Shown: positions 1 through 7,962 of the stretch, piece after piece | How positions within the stretch are numbered: the stretch's first letter is position 1 | Layout of the letters: every line of letters begins with the position of its first letter | Source of the DNA: Yoonia sp. | GTDB lineage: Bacteria; Pseudomonadota; Alphaproteobacteria; Rhodobacterales; Rhodobacteraceae | NCBI GenBank assembly: GCA_028822885.1 | Contig: JAPKCP010000074.1 | Location: 1 to 11,842 of the forward strand | Direction of reading: 5' to 3' | DNA: 11,842 nucleotides | Notes under the pieces: model-generated | What the model saw: only the letters and a program-made list of their open reading frames with translations | Told to the model about the DNA's origin: nothing | The model's database searches: none | Program-made: the position numbers and the translations under genes

Positions 1-122
1 GCTCCAACCGTCAGTAGATGCCTGCCACATACAACGGCGGGCCATTCGCTTGCGGAAGGTGGCATCCTACCCCATATCCAAACGCATTGGACACGATGGG
101 GACAAGCTCCCCTCATGCAGCG

Positions 123-1544
123 CTACCCGCCCGCGGCAGCAAGCCCGGCGCGGGTTTTAGCTGTAGATAGCAAACTATTAAGACCATGGAACAGGGTCCG
201 TGCCGTCGCACGATCGCCACTGTTGAGGTAGGCATAGGCCCGCAGAATGGAAAGATCGCGGCGCAGTGTACCTTCCAGCACCTCCAACCCATTAAAGTAG
301 ATGATCGCTTGCATATAGTTTTCTTCCTGATACGAACGTACTCCGCGCTGATCGAGGATGGTCGTTTCGATCGTACTACGCTGATCTTGGGTGAGGTCTG
401 TTGCCGCCGCGATCCGAGATGCGGCGTCGGTCATATTGCGTTTAAGCATGGACAACGCCATCCCATAGCGCGCATCGCGCGACACTGCGCCACTGAGACC
501 GCCAGCAGCTGCGGTGAAAAGCGCGAGCGCCTCGAGCGGTCGGTCCAGATTATAGACACACCACGCCCGCTCATAGGCAACGTCAAGAGAGCGAGGACTA
601 ACCGACCGTGCCGTGCAAGTTCGAAAATCACCAGCCTGCGCTGATGCCCGCACCTGTCCCAGGCGTCCATCGCCACTACGTCGCAGTGCGGCCAGCGGGC
701 TGACCGCAGAGGTGCCGGGGACGACGGCGGCAGTCGGCGTCCGAGCATGCAGGTGCTGTACGGGTGGCTGCGGTGTGGCCACCACTGGTGGTGCAGAAGA
801 CGGGGCCGCAACGTTGCGCCCCGCCAGCAGGCGAACGAGCAATGTGTTCAGGGTCGTTCTCGATGTTGGGATCCGTTGCTGCGCCGTCGCGATCAGCGTG
901 CGCAGCTCGTCTTCGGTGGCCACAGAACTTGCTTTTTCGATAGTCGCCACCACATCAGAGATTGACGAGCAGGCACCCACAATCTGGCGGTAGGCGGCCA
1001 GAGCCGCGGCCCGGTTGCCTGTCTGCTCTTGAAGCTCTGCTAATCGCCAAGCGGTGTTGATCCGATCACAGCTAGACAAGGTGGGTTCATCCAGCATGAT
1101 CCTTAGTGCCGCGTCCGGGTCCCGCGCGGTGACCGCTGCATCAAAATTTGCCTGTGCGTCTGCTGTGGCGAGAAGCAAGAGCATCTCTGCAGGCGGCACC
1201 CAGTCGGGAAAAGCCGCGCGGGTCGCGGTCAGTTCGCGCCGCGCATCTACAATATCATCGCTTGCGATCAATGCATAGATGTTGTCGATTGCTGTCGAGG
1301 GTATCGTGAGTGCCGTTACCTCAAGCGCAGCCAGATCGTCGGGGGGGGTCCAGTCGGGAAACACAATACTAAGACGCCGCAGTTCAGCAGAGATGGCAGC
1401 CGTCTCGTCCTGTGCAACATAATAGCGCAAGGCACGTAGATCCTGAGCACTTGGAATCTCCTGTGCCACGGCGGTGCTCGCAGCAACGAACAGACATGCG
1501 CCCGCGATAATGCGACAATAAAACAGAACTTTAAAATTTTTCAT
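123..1544 (-). CDS. Secreted TPR-like cellulose-operon protein (BcsK/BcsC-like, no beta-barrel)
   Basis: This is probably a periplasmic or envelope scaffold for cellulose export. The 473-residue product starts with a signal peptide (basic start, hydrophobic core, AVA-Q cleavage near residue 27). Two degenerate helical repeats follow, each with FPDWxPP (residues 62 and 112). Next come a Pro/Ala/Ser linker (about 246-285) and TPR-like helical pairs (about 295-465) such as YERAWCVYNLDRPLEALALF. BcsC proteins normally exceed 1,000 residues and end in an outer-membrane barrel; nothing like that is present here. Position after bcsZ matches the TPR protein BcsK of Agrobacterium-type operons, but that name is inferred from context. 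I chose the ATG at 1544 because it overlaps the bcsZ stop as ATGA and places the signal peptide at the N-terminus. An in-frame ATG at 1556 is the alternative. No strong Shine-Dalgarno is seen, so translation probably depends on coupling to bcsZ. Confidence 0.8.
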   Translation of the reverse strand: MKNFKVLFYCRIIAGACLFVAASTAVAQEIPSAQDLRALRYYVAQDETAAISAELRRLSIVFPDWTPPDDLAALEVTALTIPSTAIDNIYALIASDDIVDARRELTATRAAFPDWVPPAEMLLLLATADAQANFDAAVTARDPDAALRIMLDEPTLSSCDRINTAWRLAELQEQTGNRAAALAAYRQIVGACSSISDVVATIEKASSVATEDELRTLIATAQQRIPTSRTTLNTLLVRLLAGRNVAAPSSAPPVVATPQPPVQHLHARTPTAAVVPGTSAVSPLAALRRSGDGRLGQVRASAQAGDFRTCTARSVSPRSLDVAYERAWCVYNLDRPLEALALFTAAAGGLSGAVSRDARYGMALSMLKRNMTDAASRIAAATDLTQDQRSTIETTILDQRGVRSYQEENYMQAIIYFNGLEVLEGTLRRDLSILRAYAYLNSGDRATARTLFHGLNSLLSTAKTRAGLAAAGG

Positions 1545-2614
1545 AATGGGACACATCTGGGTAAGGTTTCGATCTGTGCCAGCAGCGTCATGAACTGAAG
1601 CGTGGCTGGATAATAAGGCTGGCTGGGGTCGAACGAAGGCACGAAAGATCCCTCATCTGCTGTTGCAGCACACCTGACAAGACCCGAGATTGCCGAATAC
1701 CCGGGATCGGCGCTTACCTCGAGTACGCGACCGGTCACGCGGTCCATTACTGTAGGCGTACCACCCGCGACGGTTCCTGCTTCACTATAGGCACGGGCCT
1801 GTTGTGCGACGGCCGGATGCTGCGGCACCCCCGACCAGATCAGAAACAAAGCCGCGCGCAGGGCTTCGTAGCCGTTGGCGTCCGACATGCCGGCGACCGG
1901 TGCGTTACCCTCTGCGCGCAGTTCGATCCAGTCGGGCACCAGTCCGCGCGCGGCCAGATCAGCCAGTATCGATTTACCGTCGCGCGCCGCGATCCGCAAC
2001 CGATCCGTCCCCGTCGCATCCGCGACATCCTCCATCGCGCGGGGCATGAGATAGGAAGGATTCCAAATAAGCCCAGTGTCGCGCTGAAACCCTGCAGCGG
2101 CGGGCGTCAAAACAAGGCGCCCACTGCCATCCGGATGGCTTTGAATGCAGGTGTCACTCAGGTCTCGTGCTATCGCCGTGGCGCGCTCGGTCAGCGCTGG
2201 CCGATCGAGCGTCTTTGCAGCGCGGATCAGTGCCCAAGCGTAAAACAGATCACCGTCGCTGGCGTTGTTGCGGTCAGGCACTGTTGGGGTCGCACGCGGC
2301 AGCCAGCGCCAAGCTAGCAGATTGTCCTGTCTGATGCGCAGATGCCGGATGGTCCAATCGTCGATGGCGTCAAACGCTGCAGCGTCCTGCATCGTTGCGG
2401 CCAGCAGCAGACCGTAGCCCTGACTTTCTGAATGGCTGGCACCGTCCTGCAAAAAATCCACTACGCGCCCGTCCGGTTCCATGTAGGCAGCTTTCCACGC
2501 CTCCCAGATGTCGGTAAGCGGGTGAGGCAGATCGGAAGTTTGACCAAAGGCTGGGCCAGCCTGGGCAAGACCCATCACGGCCATCGCGGCCAGAATGATA
2601 TCGCGGCGTTTCAT
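1541..2614 (-). CDS. bcsZ: Cellulose-operon endoglucanase BcsZ, glycoside hydrolase family 8
   Basis: This is the periplasmic endo-beta-1,4-glucanase that cuts cellulose chains during synthesis and affects yield and fibre quality. The 357-residue product has a signal peptide (KRRD start, hydrophobic stretch, cleavage near A22-FGQ). The GH8 acid motif SESQGYG (proton donor E63) and the NASDGDLFYAWAL segment (residues 117-129) both match the family. The region that normally carries the catalytic base as YDAIR reads NGYEALR here (residues 247-253), with Glu250 where family members I recall have Asp. Length and domain span are normal for BcsZ. The start overlaps the bcsB stop as ATGA, and a GAGGAA ribosome-binding site lies about 10 bases upstream. 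The stop overlaps the next gene in the same way. Assignment to GH8/BcsZ is secure from motifs plus position directly after bcsB. Confidence 0.95.
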   Translation of the reverse strand: MKRRDIILAAMAVMGLAQAGPAFGQTSDLPHPLTDIWEAWKAAYMEPDGRVVDFLQDGASHSESQGYGLLLAATMQDAAAFDAIDDWTIRHLRIRQDNLLAWRWLPRATPTVPDRNNASDGDLFYAWALIRAAKTLDRPALTERATAIARDLSDTCIQSHPDGSGRLVLTPAAAGFQRDTGLIWNPSYLMPRAMEDVADATGTDRLRIAARDGKSILADLAARGLVPDWIELRAEGNAPVAGMSDANGYEALRAALFLIWSGVPQHPAVAQQARAYSEAGTVAGGTPTVMDRVTGRVLEVSADPGYSAISGLVRCAATADEGSFVPSFDPSQPYYPATLQFMTLLAQIETLPRCVPL

Positions 2615-4845
2615 CTTTTAGGGGTTCCTCGTGTGCTGACAACGTAACTCAGCCCCAAAAGAACCGAAAGAGACATGAAACTGGCCAGTAGTCCTACAAA
2701 CCAGACCGGCGACCATGATGCATAATTGCCTGCAACAGCGCGAGCATTGGCCAATGTCAGCGGTTCGTTCAAACTGGGTGCGTCCGTATTGGGGTGCCAG
2801 CTTTGCCAGACGCCGTCAGCCGTCAGCAAGGCGGCCCGACCGTCAGGACCAGAAGGATCCAGCCGACCAGCTGCCAGTGCGCTCGCCACCTCGCCCGCAT
2901 CCGCAGAGGCGCCGACGATCAGCCATAGATCCAGCGGGGCGTTGGGATCGGGCATCAGCAACAACGCCTGTCCATGTCGACCTGCAATCCAGTCCGCAAG
3001 TGGCGGATCACCGGGCCAGGCCAGTGCGCGCGCCCTCTGCCATATGACAGCGATCCCACCGCCATAACGCTCCGTTCGCTGCGGCAGCTGTGTGAACCGG
3101 TCTTCTGCCGCTGCTCCATCCCAAGCTTGCTCTGTCAGCTCTGCCATTTGCGGGGTCAGCACACGTTCAAGTATGGATCGGTTTATAGACATCATGTCCA
3201 GCGGCACCTGATCGATCCTTTCAAAGGTTCTAATAGTCAGGCGTGCCATCTCTGCCGCAGGCCGTTCACCGCCTAGGGCAACGAGATGGACTGCCATCAT
3301 TGTCAAGATTTCCTCGGCGCGGGAGTTGCCGGCCAGATTTGCGACCAATGCCACGGAATCCGGTGTAAGCCGTTGCACACCCTGCGACAGACGGGAAAGC
3401 TGCATCCGAGGTGAGGTTGGCACGTTCACCAACGTATTTTCCGAAACCTCAAGTATTGGGTCGTCGATCTTCGGACAGATCATGTCGGTGGGGTTGCCGG
3501 GAATAAACACCTCGAAACTGATCATGTTATAGCCCGGTTTCAAAAGCCGAGCCCAAAACCCGACGGCCAGTTCCGGCAGCGCAAGACCACCCTTGCCATA
3601 AAGTGGTAAAAGGCGGACCGTCGTGTCATTCACTTTGATCATAAACAGCGATCCTTCGGGAAGATTATCGGCGTATCTGTATTCCAAATCGATCTGGGCA
3701 CGCTGTGACGTCAGCACAAGCCAGTCATCCGGCAGGCGAAATGGCACATCAACGCGCCGGTGGCGACTTCGAATCTCGATACCGTTCGCGTGTAAAGTCT
3801 CTAAGGTCGCACCTTGCCCGGGGATCAGGTCAGGTGGCCCCGCAATTGCGGCAGGCAGGGGCAACAGGCCGTCATGCATATCCAAAGTTGTATCTGTGCC
3901 AAGTACAAGGACCAAAGAACCTTGTGGGCTTTGCCGGACTTCGGGCAGCGCCACTTCGCCGGAAAGGTCAGAAAACTCGATCACGGCAATTCGAGCCAGT
4001 GCCTCGGATGTGCCCGTCTGTGATGTGACCGCATAGGGGCTTTGCACCGCCAGACGCGCTTGACCATCGGACCCCAGAGCTGAAACCCGTCGCTCAAGAT
4101 CGCGCATAAAGCTGGCCGCAGGCGCGACCTTCGCAATCAAGGGCAGAGTGCCGTAAGCCGCAATTTGCGCAGCCGCGGCGCGGCGAAAGTCGTCTATGTT
4201 AAGCTCGCTGTTACCGAGCGGGACTTCAACCCCGCTACGCGCAAGATCGATGTCCGTCCAGATCGCAAAGCTCGCTTCTGGCCCACAAAAGATGCGGTGG
4301 CTTTGCTCGACGCGAATTACGATCCGGTTAAGGCCCGGTGTAAGTGCATCCGCGGGAAGCGTCACGTTCTGGAAATCAGCGGGAGCATCAGGTTGCCACG
4401 CTCCAATTTCTACGCCTTCCCGAAACACCGTGATGAGTGAAGTCTCAGCCAAAACATTAATGCTGTTGCGATAAGTAATAATCAAATCACCCACTGTGCC
4501 GTCCGGCGGGACGTCGAGATCGAACGCAATCTTGTCATACTCCCCAGTCAGCCGTTGTGTCCCACTCCCCATGGCGCTGATCGCTAAAAAGGATCGGGTT
4601 TTTTCTGTATTATCCTCCTCTGCCGCTATTGGCGCCGCATCAGTTCGGACAAAGCTCGGCAAGGAGGCCGGCGCTATCAGAGGGACCACGGCGAGCGGTG
4701 TCTGAAGCGGATTACCGTTAGAGGGCGCAAGCCCTGGTCCACTCAACAATGGAGAAAGGTCAATCTGGCCATCAGCCGCGCCGATCTGCACGAGAGATAA
4801 CGACGATGCGCAAGACAGAATGACGGCTAAGACAATGTATCTCAT
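2611..4845 (-). CDS. bcsB: Cellulose synthase regulatory/periplasmic subunit BcsB
   Basis: BcsB is the periplasmic partner of BcsA. It guides the emerging glucan and anchors to BcsA through its C-terminal membrane helix. The 744-residue product begins with a signal peptide (residues 1 to about 24). A Pro-rich leader follows, then the large beta-rich and ferredoxin-like periplasmic region, including GEYDKIAFDLDVPPDG near residue 100 and a second carbohydrate-binding-like half. One TM helix (about 714-736, VWFVGLLASFMSLSVLLGLS) is followed by a short basic tail. The length is close to other alphaproteobacterial BcsB proteins. I chose the ATG at 4845 because it overlaps the bcsA stop as ATGA and puts the signal peptide at the N-terminus. 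A longer frame from 4938 would only extend backwards into bcsA. The ribosome-binding site is weak (GGGTG), which fits translational coupling. Confidence 0.96.
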   Translation of the reverse strand: MRYIVLAVILSCASSLSLVQIGAADGQIDLSPLLSGPGLAPSNGNPLQTPLAVVPLIAPASLPSFVRTDAAPIAAEEDNTEKTRSFLAISAMGSGTQRLTGEYDKIAFDLDVPPDGTVGDLIITYRNSINVLAETSLITVFREGVEIGAWQPDAPADFQNVTLPADALTPGLNRIVIRVEQSHRIFCGPEASFAIWTDIDLARSGVEVPLGNSELNIDDFRRAAAAQIAAYGTLPLIAKVAPAASFMRDLERRVSALGSDGQARLAVQSPYAVTSQTGTSEALARIAVIEFSDLSGEVALPEVRQSPQGSLVLVLGTDTTLDMHDGLLPLPAAIAGPPDLIPGQGATLETLHANGIEIRSRHRRVDVPFRLPDDWLVLTSQRAQIDLEYRYADNLPEGSLFMIKVNDTTVRLLPLYGKGGLALPELAVGFWARLLKPGYNMISFEVFIPGNPTDMICPKIDDPILEVSENTLVNVPTSPRMQLSRLSQGVQRLTPDSVALVANLAGNSRAEEILTMMAVHLVALGGERPAAEMARLTIRTFERIDQVPLDMMSINRSILERVLTPQMAELTEQAWDGAAAEDRFTQLPQRTERYGGGIAVIWQRARALAWPGDPPLADWIAGRHGQALLLMPDPNAPLDLWLIVGASADAGEVASALAAGRLDPSGPDGRAALLTADGVWQSWHPNTDAPSLNEPLTLANARAVAGNYASWSPVWFVGLLASFMSLSVLLGLSYVVSTRGTPKR

Positions 4846-7238
4846 GATGCACCCGAAAGCTGTGAGGCTTGGGCAGTGTCTGCCTTGGCGTTGCCCCCAT
4901 AATCGCGAACGGCACCATTGTGAACGGCATCCTCCCAATTTTCGGCATCAAGGATTTCGCGCTTCTCAGGGTCGACACCGAAGGCAAGAAGATGTGCCGG
5001 TTTTGAATTAACGGATTCACGTGATAACGCAGCCGCTCGACGTCTGGGCTCACTCATCAGACTGAACAGCAGTTTTGGCGTGCCACTGACGAAAAGCCAA
5101 ACTACATAACCAAGGCCCGCGAGCAACCCCTTGGGTCTGCAGGTCGCATTCCGAATTTGCTGCCAGTTTTCGCTGTCGCCAAAAATCAGATAGGCGACCG
5201 TTTCGCGTGATGCCACTGGTTGATCGGGTTCGAACAAAATACCCAGAATTTGGCCTTTGGGCATCTGCTGGATCGAACGCACAGTGCCCACGACCCGTGA
5301 TTCTAGGTGGGGGCTCTCATCCAGCCTTGGCCGCAGTGCGATCTGACTGTGCAGCAGCGACTCGACGGTCTTACCACCCGGCAGCCCCTGCCCCGTCTCC
5401 AAAAGAAGGCGTGCACCACTGGTCGAGGTATTTACGATGCGAATGTTAGAAAACTCATCGCGGTTTCCCGGGACCCATATTCGACCAGGCACGTCCATCT
5501 CGACCCGCGGCGCGGCGCGGCGCTGCTGTTTCTCAGCCACGGCGCGGTACGCGATACTGACCAAGATGAAATTGAACACGGCCCAGCCTCCGACAACTGT
5601 CAGCACTCCATGGTCACCTGGGAAAGCATACCAGCGGATGGACAGGGCCACTAGGCCCATCAGCATCGTGAGGAATAACAGCGTCAGTGGCCAGTGGACA
5701 GGCGAAATAAAATCATGGTCCAGCGTCTCATCCTTGGCAGTTACGTTGAATTTGGCACCGCGGGGACTCCACACGGTCCGCAAAATTGCACTGGCAAGAT
5801 AAGGGGCTTGAGCAACCTCGTAGATTTCTGAGATGAGAGGCCAGCGGAACCGAGCGTAGAGGGCATTCTGAACCATAAACGAAACCGCCAGATAGCCAAG
5901 CATATAGGCCAGCACCTCTTCCAAGGTGGCAACTAAAATCTCTACCCCGAAGAACAGGTAGACCAGCGGCACACAGAGATAGACCAGCCTAACCAGTGGG
6001 AAGAGCCAGAAGCTCATTGAGTTGATGTAGCAGATGCGCTGCGGCAAGCTCAGACCACTGCGAAACAGCGGATTTTTCAAAAGGAGCATCTGCATCATCC
6101 CCGTAGCCCAGCGGCCTCGCTGCTGAATAAAGGATGAAAAAGTTTCAGGCTGCAGGCCCGCTATCATCGCACGATCGATAAAAAGGCTCTTCCATCCGGA
6201 AGCGTGAATCTCAAGGGCGGTCTCGGCGTCCTCAGTGATCGTCTCGCCTGCAAATCCACCAATCGAATCTAGCGCCTTACGCCGCAATACTGCCGCAGAG
6301 CCGCAGAAAAACGCCCCACCCCAGCGATCAAGGCCCCGGTGGATCAAACTGTAGAACATCTCGTTCTCCGGCGGGCATGCCTCACTCAGCTCTAGGTTTC
6401 GCTGGATCGGGTCATTGTTGATGAAAAAATGCGGCGTTTGGACAAGGAATAACTTTGGATCTTCGACAAAGTGGGTGACCGTGCGGGCCAGAAAATCTCG
6501 CGACGGCACGTGGTCGGCATCAAATACAACTACGAGGTCACCTGTCAGGCTTTCTAGCGCCGCAGACATGTTCCCAGCCTTTGCATTCACGTTCAAGGCG
6601 CGCGTCGTGTATCTGACGTCTAGTTCCTTGCACAGTGCCTGCAATTCGGACCTACGTGAGATGGCTGCTTCTGCAAGGACGGGGTCTGCGTCATTGCAGC
6701 GCTGATCTGTGCCCCCGTCATCGCACAGCGTCACAGTCCTTTTTTCAGCCGGGTAGATTATGTTTTTGGCAGCCGCCAGCGTTACACTGAGCATCTCAGT
6801 GGGTTCGTTGTAGGAGGGCACCAGAATGTCGACCATGGGCAATTCAGTGGGGGCCACCGTGGGCGGAAGCTGCCTACGGGTTGGATCGGCTCCAATGAAG
6901 GCATTGAGAAAGAACACCATGATTGAATAACTTTCGATCACGATCAGCGTCAGACCAACGATGAAGGACAGCGTCAGACCCGGATCCGGCAGTGTTACAA
7001 GCAGCCGCCAGAAGTAATAGCGCAGTACGATGATGCTTGCCGTAGCAAGCAGGAAAAAGCGTGGAACAATACTGCGTGCGTAGGGTTTAAGAATCGCTAC
7101 GGCAACAACTGCGACAATGCTCAGAAACGCCTGTCCACCGGTGGAGATCGGAACACTTACCATAGCCGCAATGATGACGACCAAGACTAGCCACAAGATT
7201 AGTTGTGGCACAGCAAATGAGGAGAAAGGGCGGTTCAT
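4842..7238 (-). CDS. bcsA: Cellulose synthase catalytic subunit BcsA (UDP-forming) with PilZ domain
   Basis: BcsA is the inner-membrane, processive family-2 glycosyltransferase that polymerises UDP-glucose into beta-1,4-glucan and extrudes it when c-di-GMP binds. The product is 798 residues, near the length of R. sphaeroides BcsA. Four TM helices lie at about 12-112. The cytosolic GT domain has DDGG (173), FDADH (239-243), TED (335-337) and QRGRW (373-377). More TM helices follow, with the gating loop FNVTAK (497-502) before TM7. A PilZ domain spans about 570-690, with RAAPR (574-578) as RxxxR and NTSTSG (603-608) as the (D/N)xSxxG motif. A C-terminal amphipathic helix and an Ala-rich tail end the protein. 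The ATG at 7238 is chosen because AGGTG sits seven bases upstream and the first TM follows normally. Starting at 7367 would add an odd Arg-rich leader inside bcsN. Confidence 0.98.
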   Translation of the reverse strand: MNRPFSSFAVPQLILWLVLVVIIAAMVSVPISTGGQAFLSIVAVVAVAILKPYARSIVPRFFLLATASIIVLRYYFWRLLVTLPDPGLTLSFIVGLTLIVIESYSIMVFFLNAFIGADPTRRQLPPTVAPTELPMVDILVPSYNEPTEMLSVTLAAAKNIIYPAEKRTVTLCDDGGTDQRCNDADPVLAEAAISRRSELQALCKELDVRYTTRALNVNAKAGNMSAALESLTGDLVVVFDADHVPSRDFLARTVTHFVEDPKLFLVQTPHFFINNDPIQRNLELSEACPPENEMFYSLIHRGLDRWGGAFFCGSAAVLRRKALDSIGGFAGETITEDAETALEIHASGWKSLFIDRAMIAGLQPETFSSFIQQRGRWATGMMQMLLLKNPLFRSGLSLPQRICYINSMSFWLFPLVRLVYLCVPLVYLFFGVEILVATLEEVLAYMLGYLAVSFMVQNALYARFRWPLISEIYEVAQAPYLASAILRTVWSPRGAKFNVTAKDETLDHDFISPVHWPLTLLFLTMLMGLVALSIRWYAFPGDHGVLTVVGGWAVFNFILVSIAYRAVAEKQQRRAAPRVEMDVPGRIWVPGNRDEFSNIRIVNTSTSGARLLLETGQGLPGGKTVESLLHSQIALRPRLDESPHLESRVVGTVRSIQQMPKGQILGILFEPDQPVASRETVAYLIFGDSENWQQIRNATCRPKGLLAGLGYVVWLFVSGTPKLLFSLMSEPRRRAAALSRESVNSKPAHLLAFGVDPEKREILDAENWEDAVHNGAVRDYGGNAKADTAQASQLSGAS

Positions 7239-7245
7239 TGTGGGG

Positions 7246-7250
7246 CACCT
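7246..7250 (-). promoter_or_regulatory. Ribosome-binding site that sets the bcsA start
   Basis: On the minus strand AGGTG lies seven bases before the ATG at 7238, within the 43-base gap after bcsN. It supports the shorter 798-residue BcsA over a frame opening at 7367. bcsA therefore has its own initiation signal, unlike bcsB and the TPR gene, whose starts overlap the preceding stop and lack a strong site. Confidence 0.65.
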
Positions 7251-7281
7251 GTGTTCGTGTTGGAAAGGGCTTTGCGATACG

Positions 7282-7962
7282 TCATTCGGGTGGCGGCGCT
7301 GCCAGAGGCGACAACATCCGATAACCACTGACCTTATGTCGGGTCTCTGTCGTGGCGGAGGGGCCAATCCGGAGGTCCTCTATCGGGGCCAGCGCTTCGG
7401 CTATGGATCCCTGCACGCAGTTACGTAGCATTACTTCAAGAACATTCGTTCCGCTTGGCAGGACCTGTGTTGCACCCGAGATGCGCCGAAAGGCAAGGAC
7501 ACAGTTAGTGGAACTCCCACTGCGCCATTCAAGGTAGAAATAAGTCCCTAAACTATCGGTGCCCTGGCGCAGGTTCGTGTCCGAGATGTCCGAAAAGGGG
7601 ATAGGCACGCCCTCCGTCCGCGACAGGAAACTTTGAAGACCAAACCGGCCTGGATTACGCCCGTCGGGCACCCGGGCGCGCAACCACAGAAAGTTGTCAC
7701 CATTGATCGTCGTATCGTTGACAAGACCCATGATTTGTTCAGACTCAGTCCCCAGATTGCGGGTGATATTGATAATAGCATCCTGCGGTTCAGTCCATGA
7801 CTGGTCTAAACTTTGCACGATGAATTGTCGCGACATTTGAAGCTTGTCCAGACTCAGCGTCTGGACAAACGGCGATGCGGTACAAGCGGCAAGTGCCATG
7901 ATGGCGGGAAACTTAACGAGCCGGATCAGACGGCACCTGCTGCTAAAAGCTGCGGTCATCAT
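7282..7962 (-). CDS. bcsN: BcsN-like cellulose biosynthesis lipoprotein
   Basis: This is an accessory envelope protein of alphaproteobacterial cellulose operons; its biochemical role is not established. The 226-residue product has a basic N-terminus, a hydrophobic stretch and the lipobox LAAC (Cys27), so it is predicted to be a lipoprotein anchored to a membrane. The mature part is beta-rich and soluble and carries the stretch QIMGLVNDTTINGDNFLWL, which resembles the conserved N-terminal block of BcsN proteins as I remember it. Two later cysteines (in TNCVLAF and RNCVQG) could form a disulphide. The gene lies directly before bcsA, the usual bcsN neighbourhood. Its ATG overlaps the stop of the diguanylate cyclase gene as ATGA, preceded by GGGAG; a second ATG follows at 7959. 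The family call rests on a short motif, the lipobox and the context. A generic operon lipoprotein is the alternative. Confidence 0.72.
   Translation of the reverse strand: MMTAAFSSRCRLIRLVKFPAIMALAACTASPFVQTLSLDKLQMSRQFIVQSLDQSWTEPQDAIINITRNLGTESEQIMGLVNDTTINGDNFLWLRARVPDGRNPGRFGLQSFLSRTEGVPIPFSDISDTNLRQGTDSLGTYFYLEWRSGSSTNCVLAFRRISGATQVLPSGTNVLEVMLRNCVQGSIAEALAPIEDLRIGPSATTETRHKVSGYRMLSPLAAPPPE

Noticed and set aside
98..112. Hairpin GGGGA-N5-TCCCC after the TPR gene as operon terminator
   Set aside because: The stem is only 5 bp and no T-run follows on the minus strand. A real terminator may lie left of the window.
186..644. 152-codon plus-strand ORF
   Set aside because: Antisense shadow of the TPR gene in GC-rich DNA, with no domain motifs.
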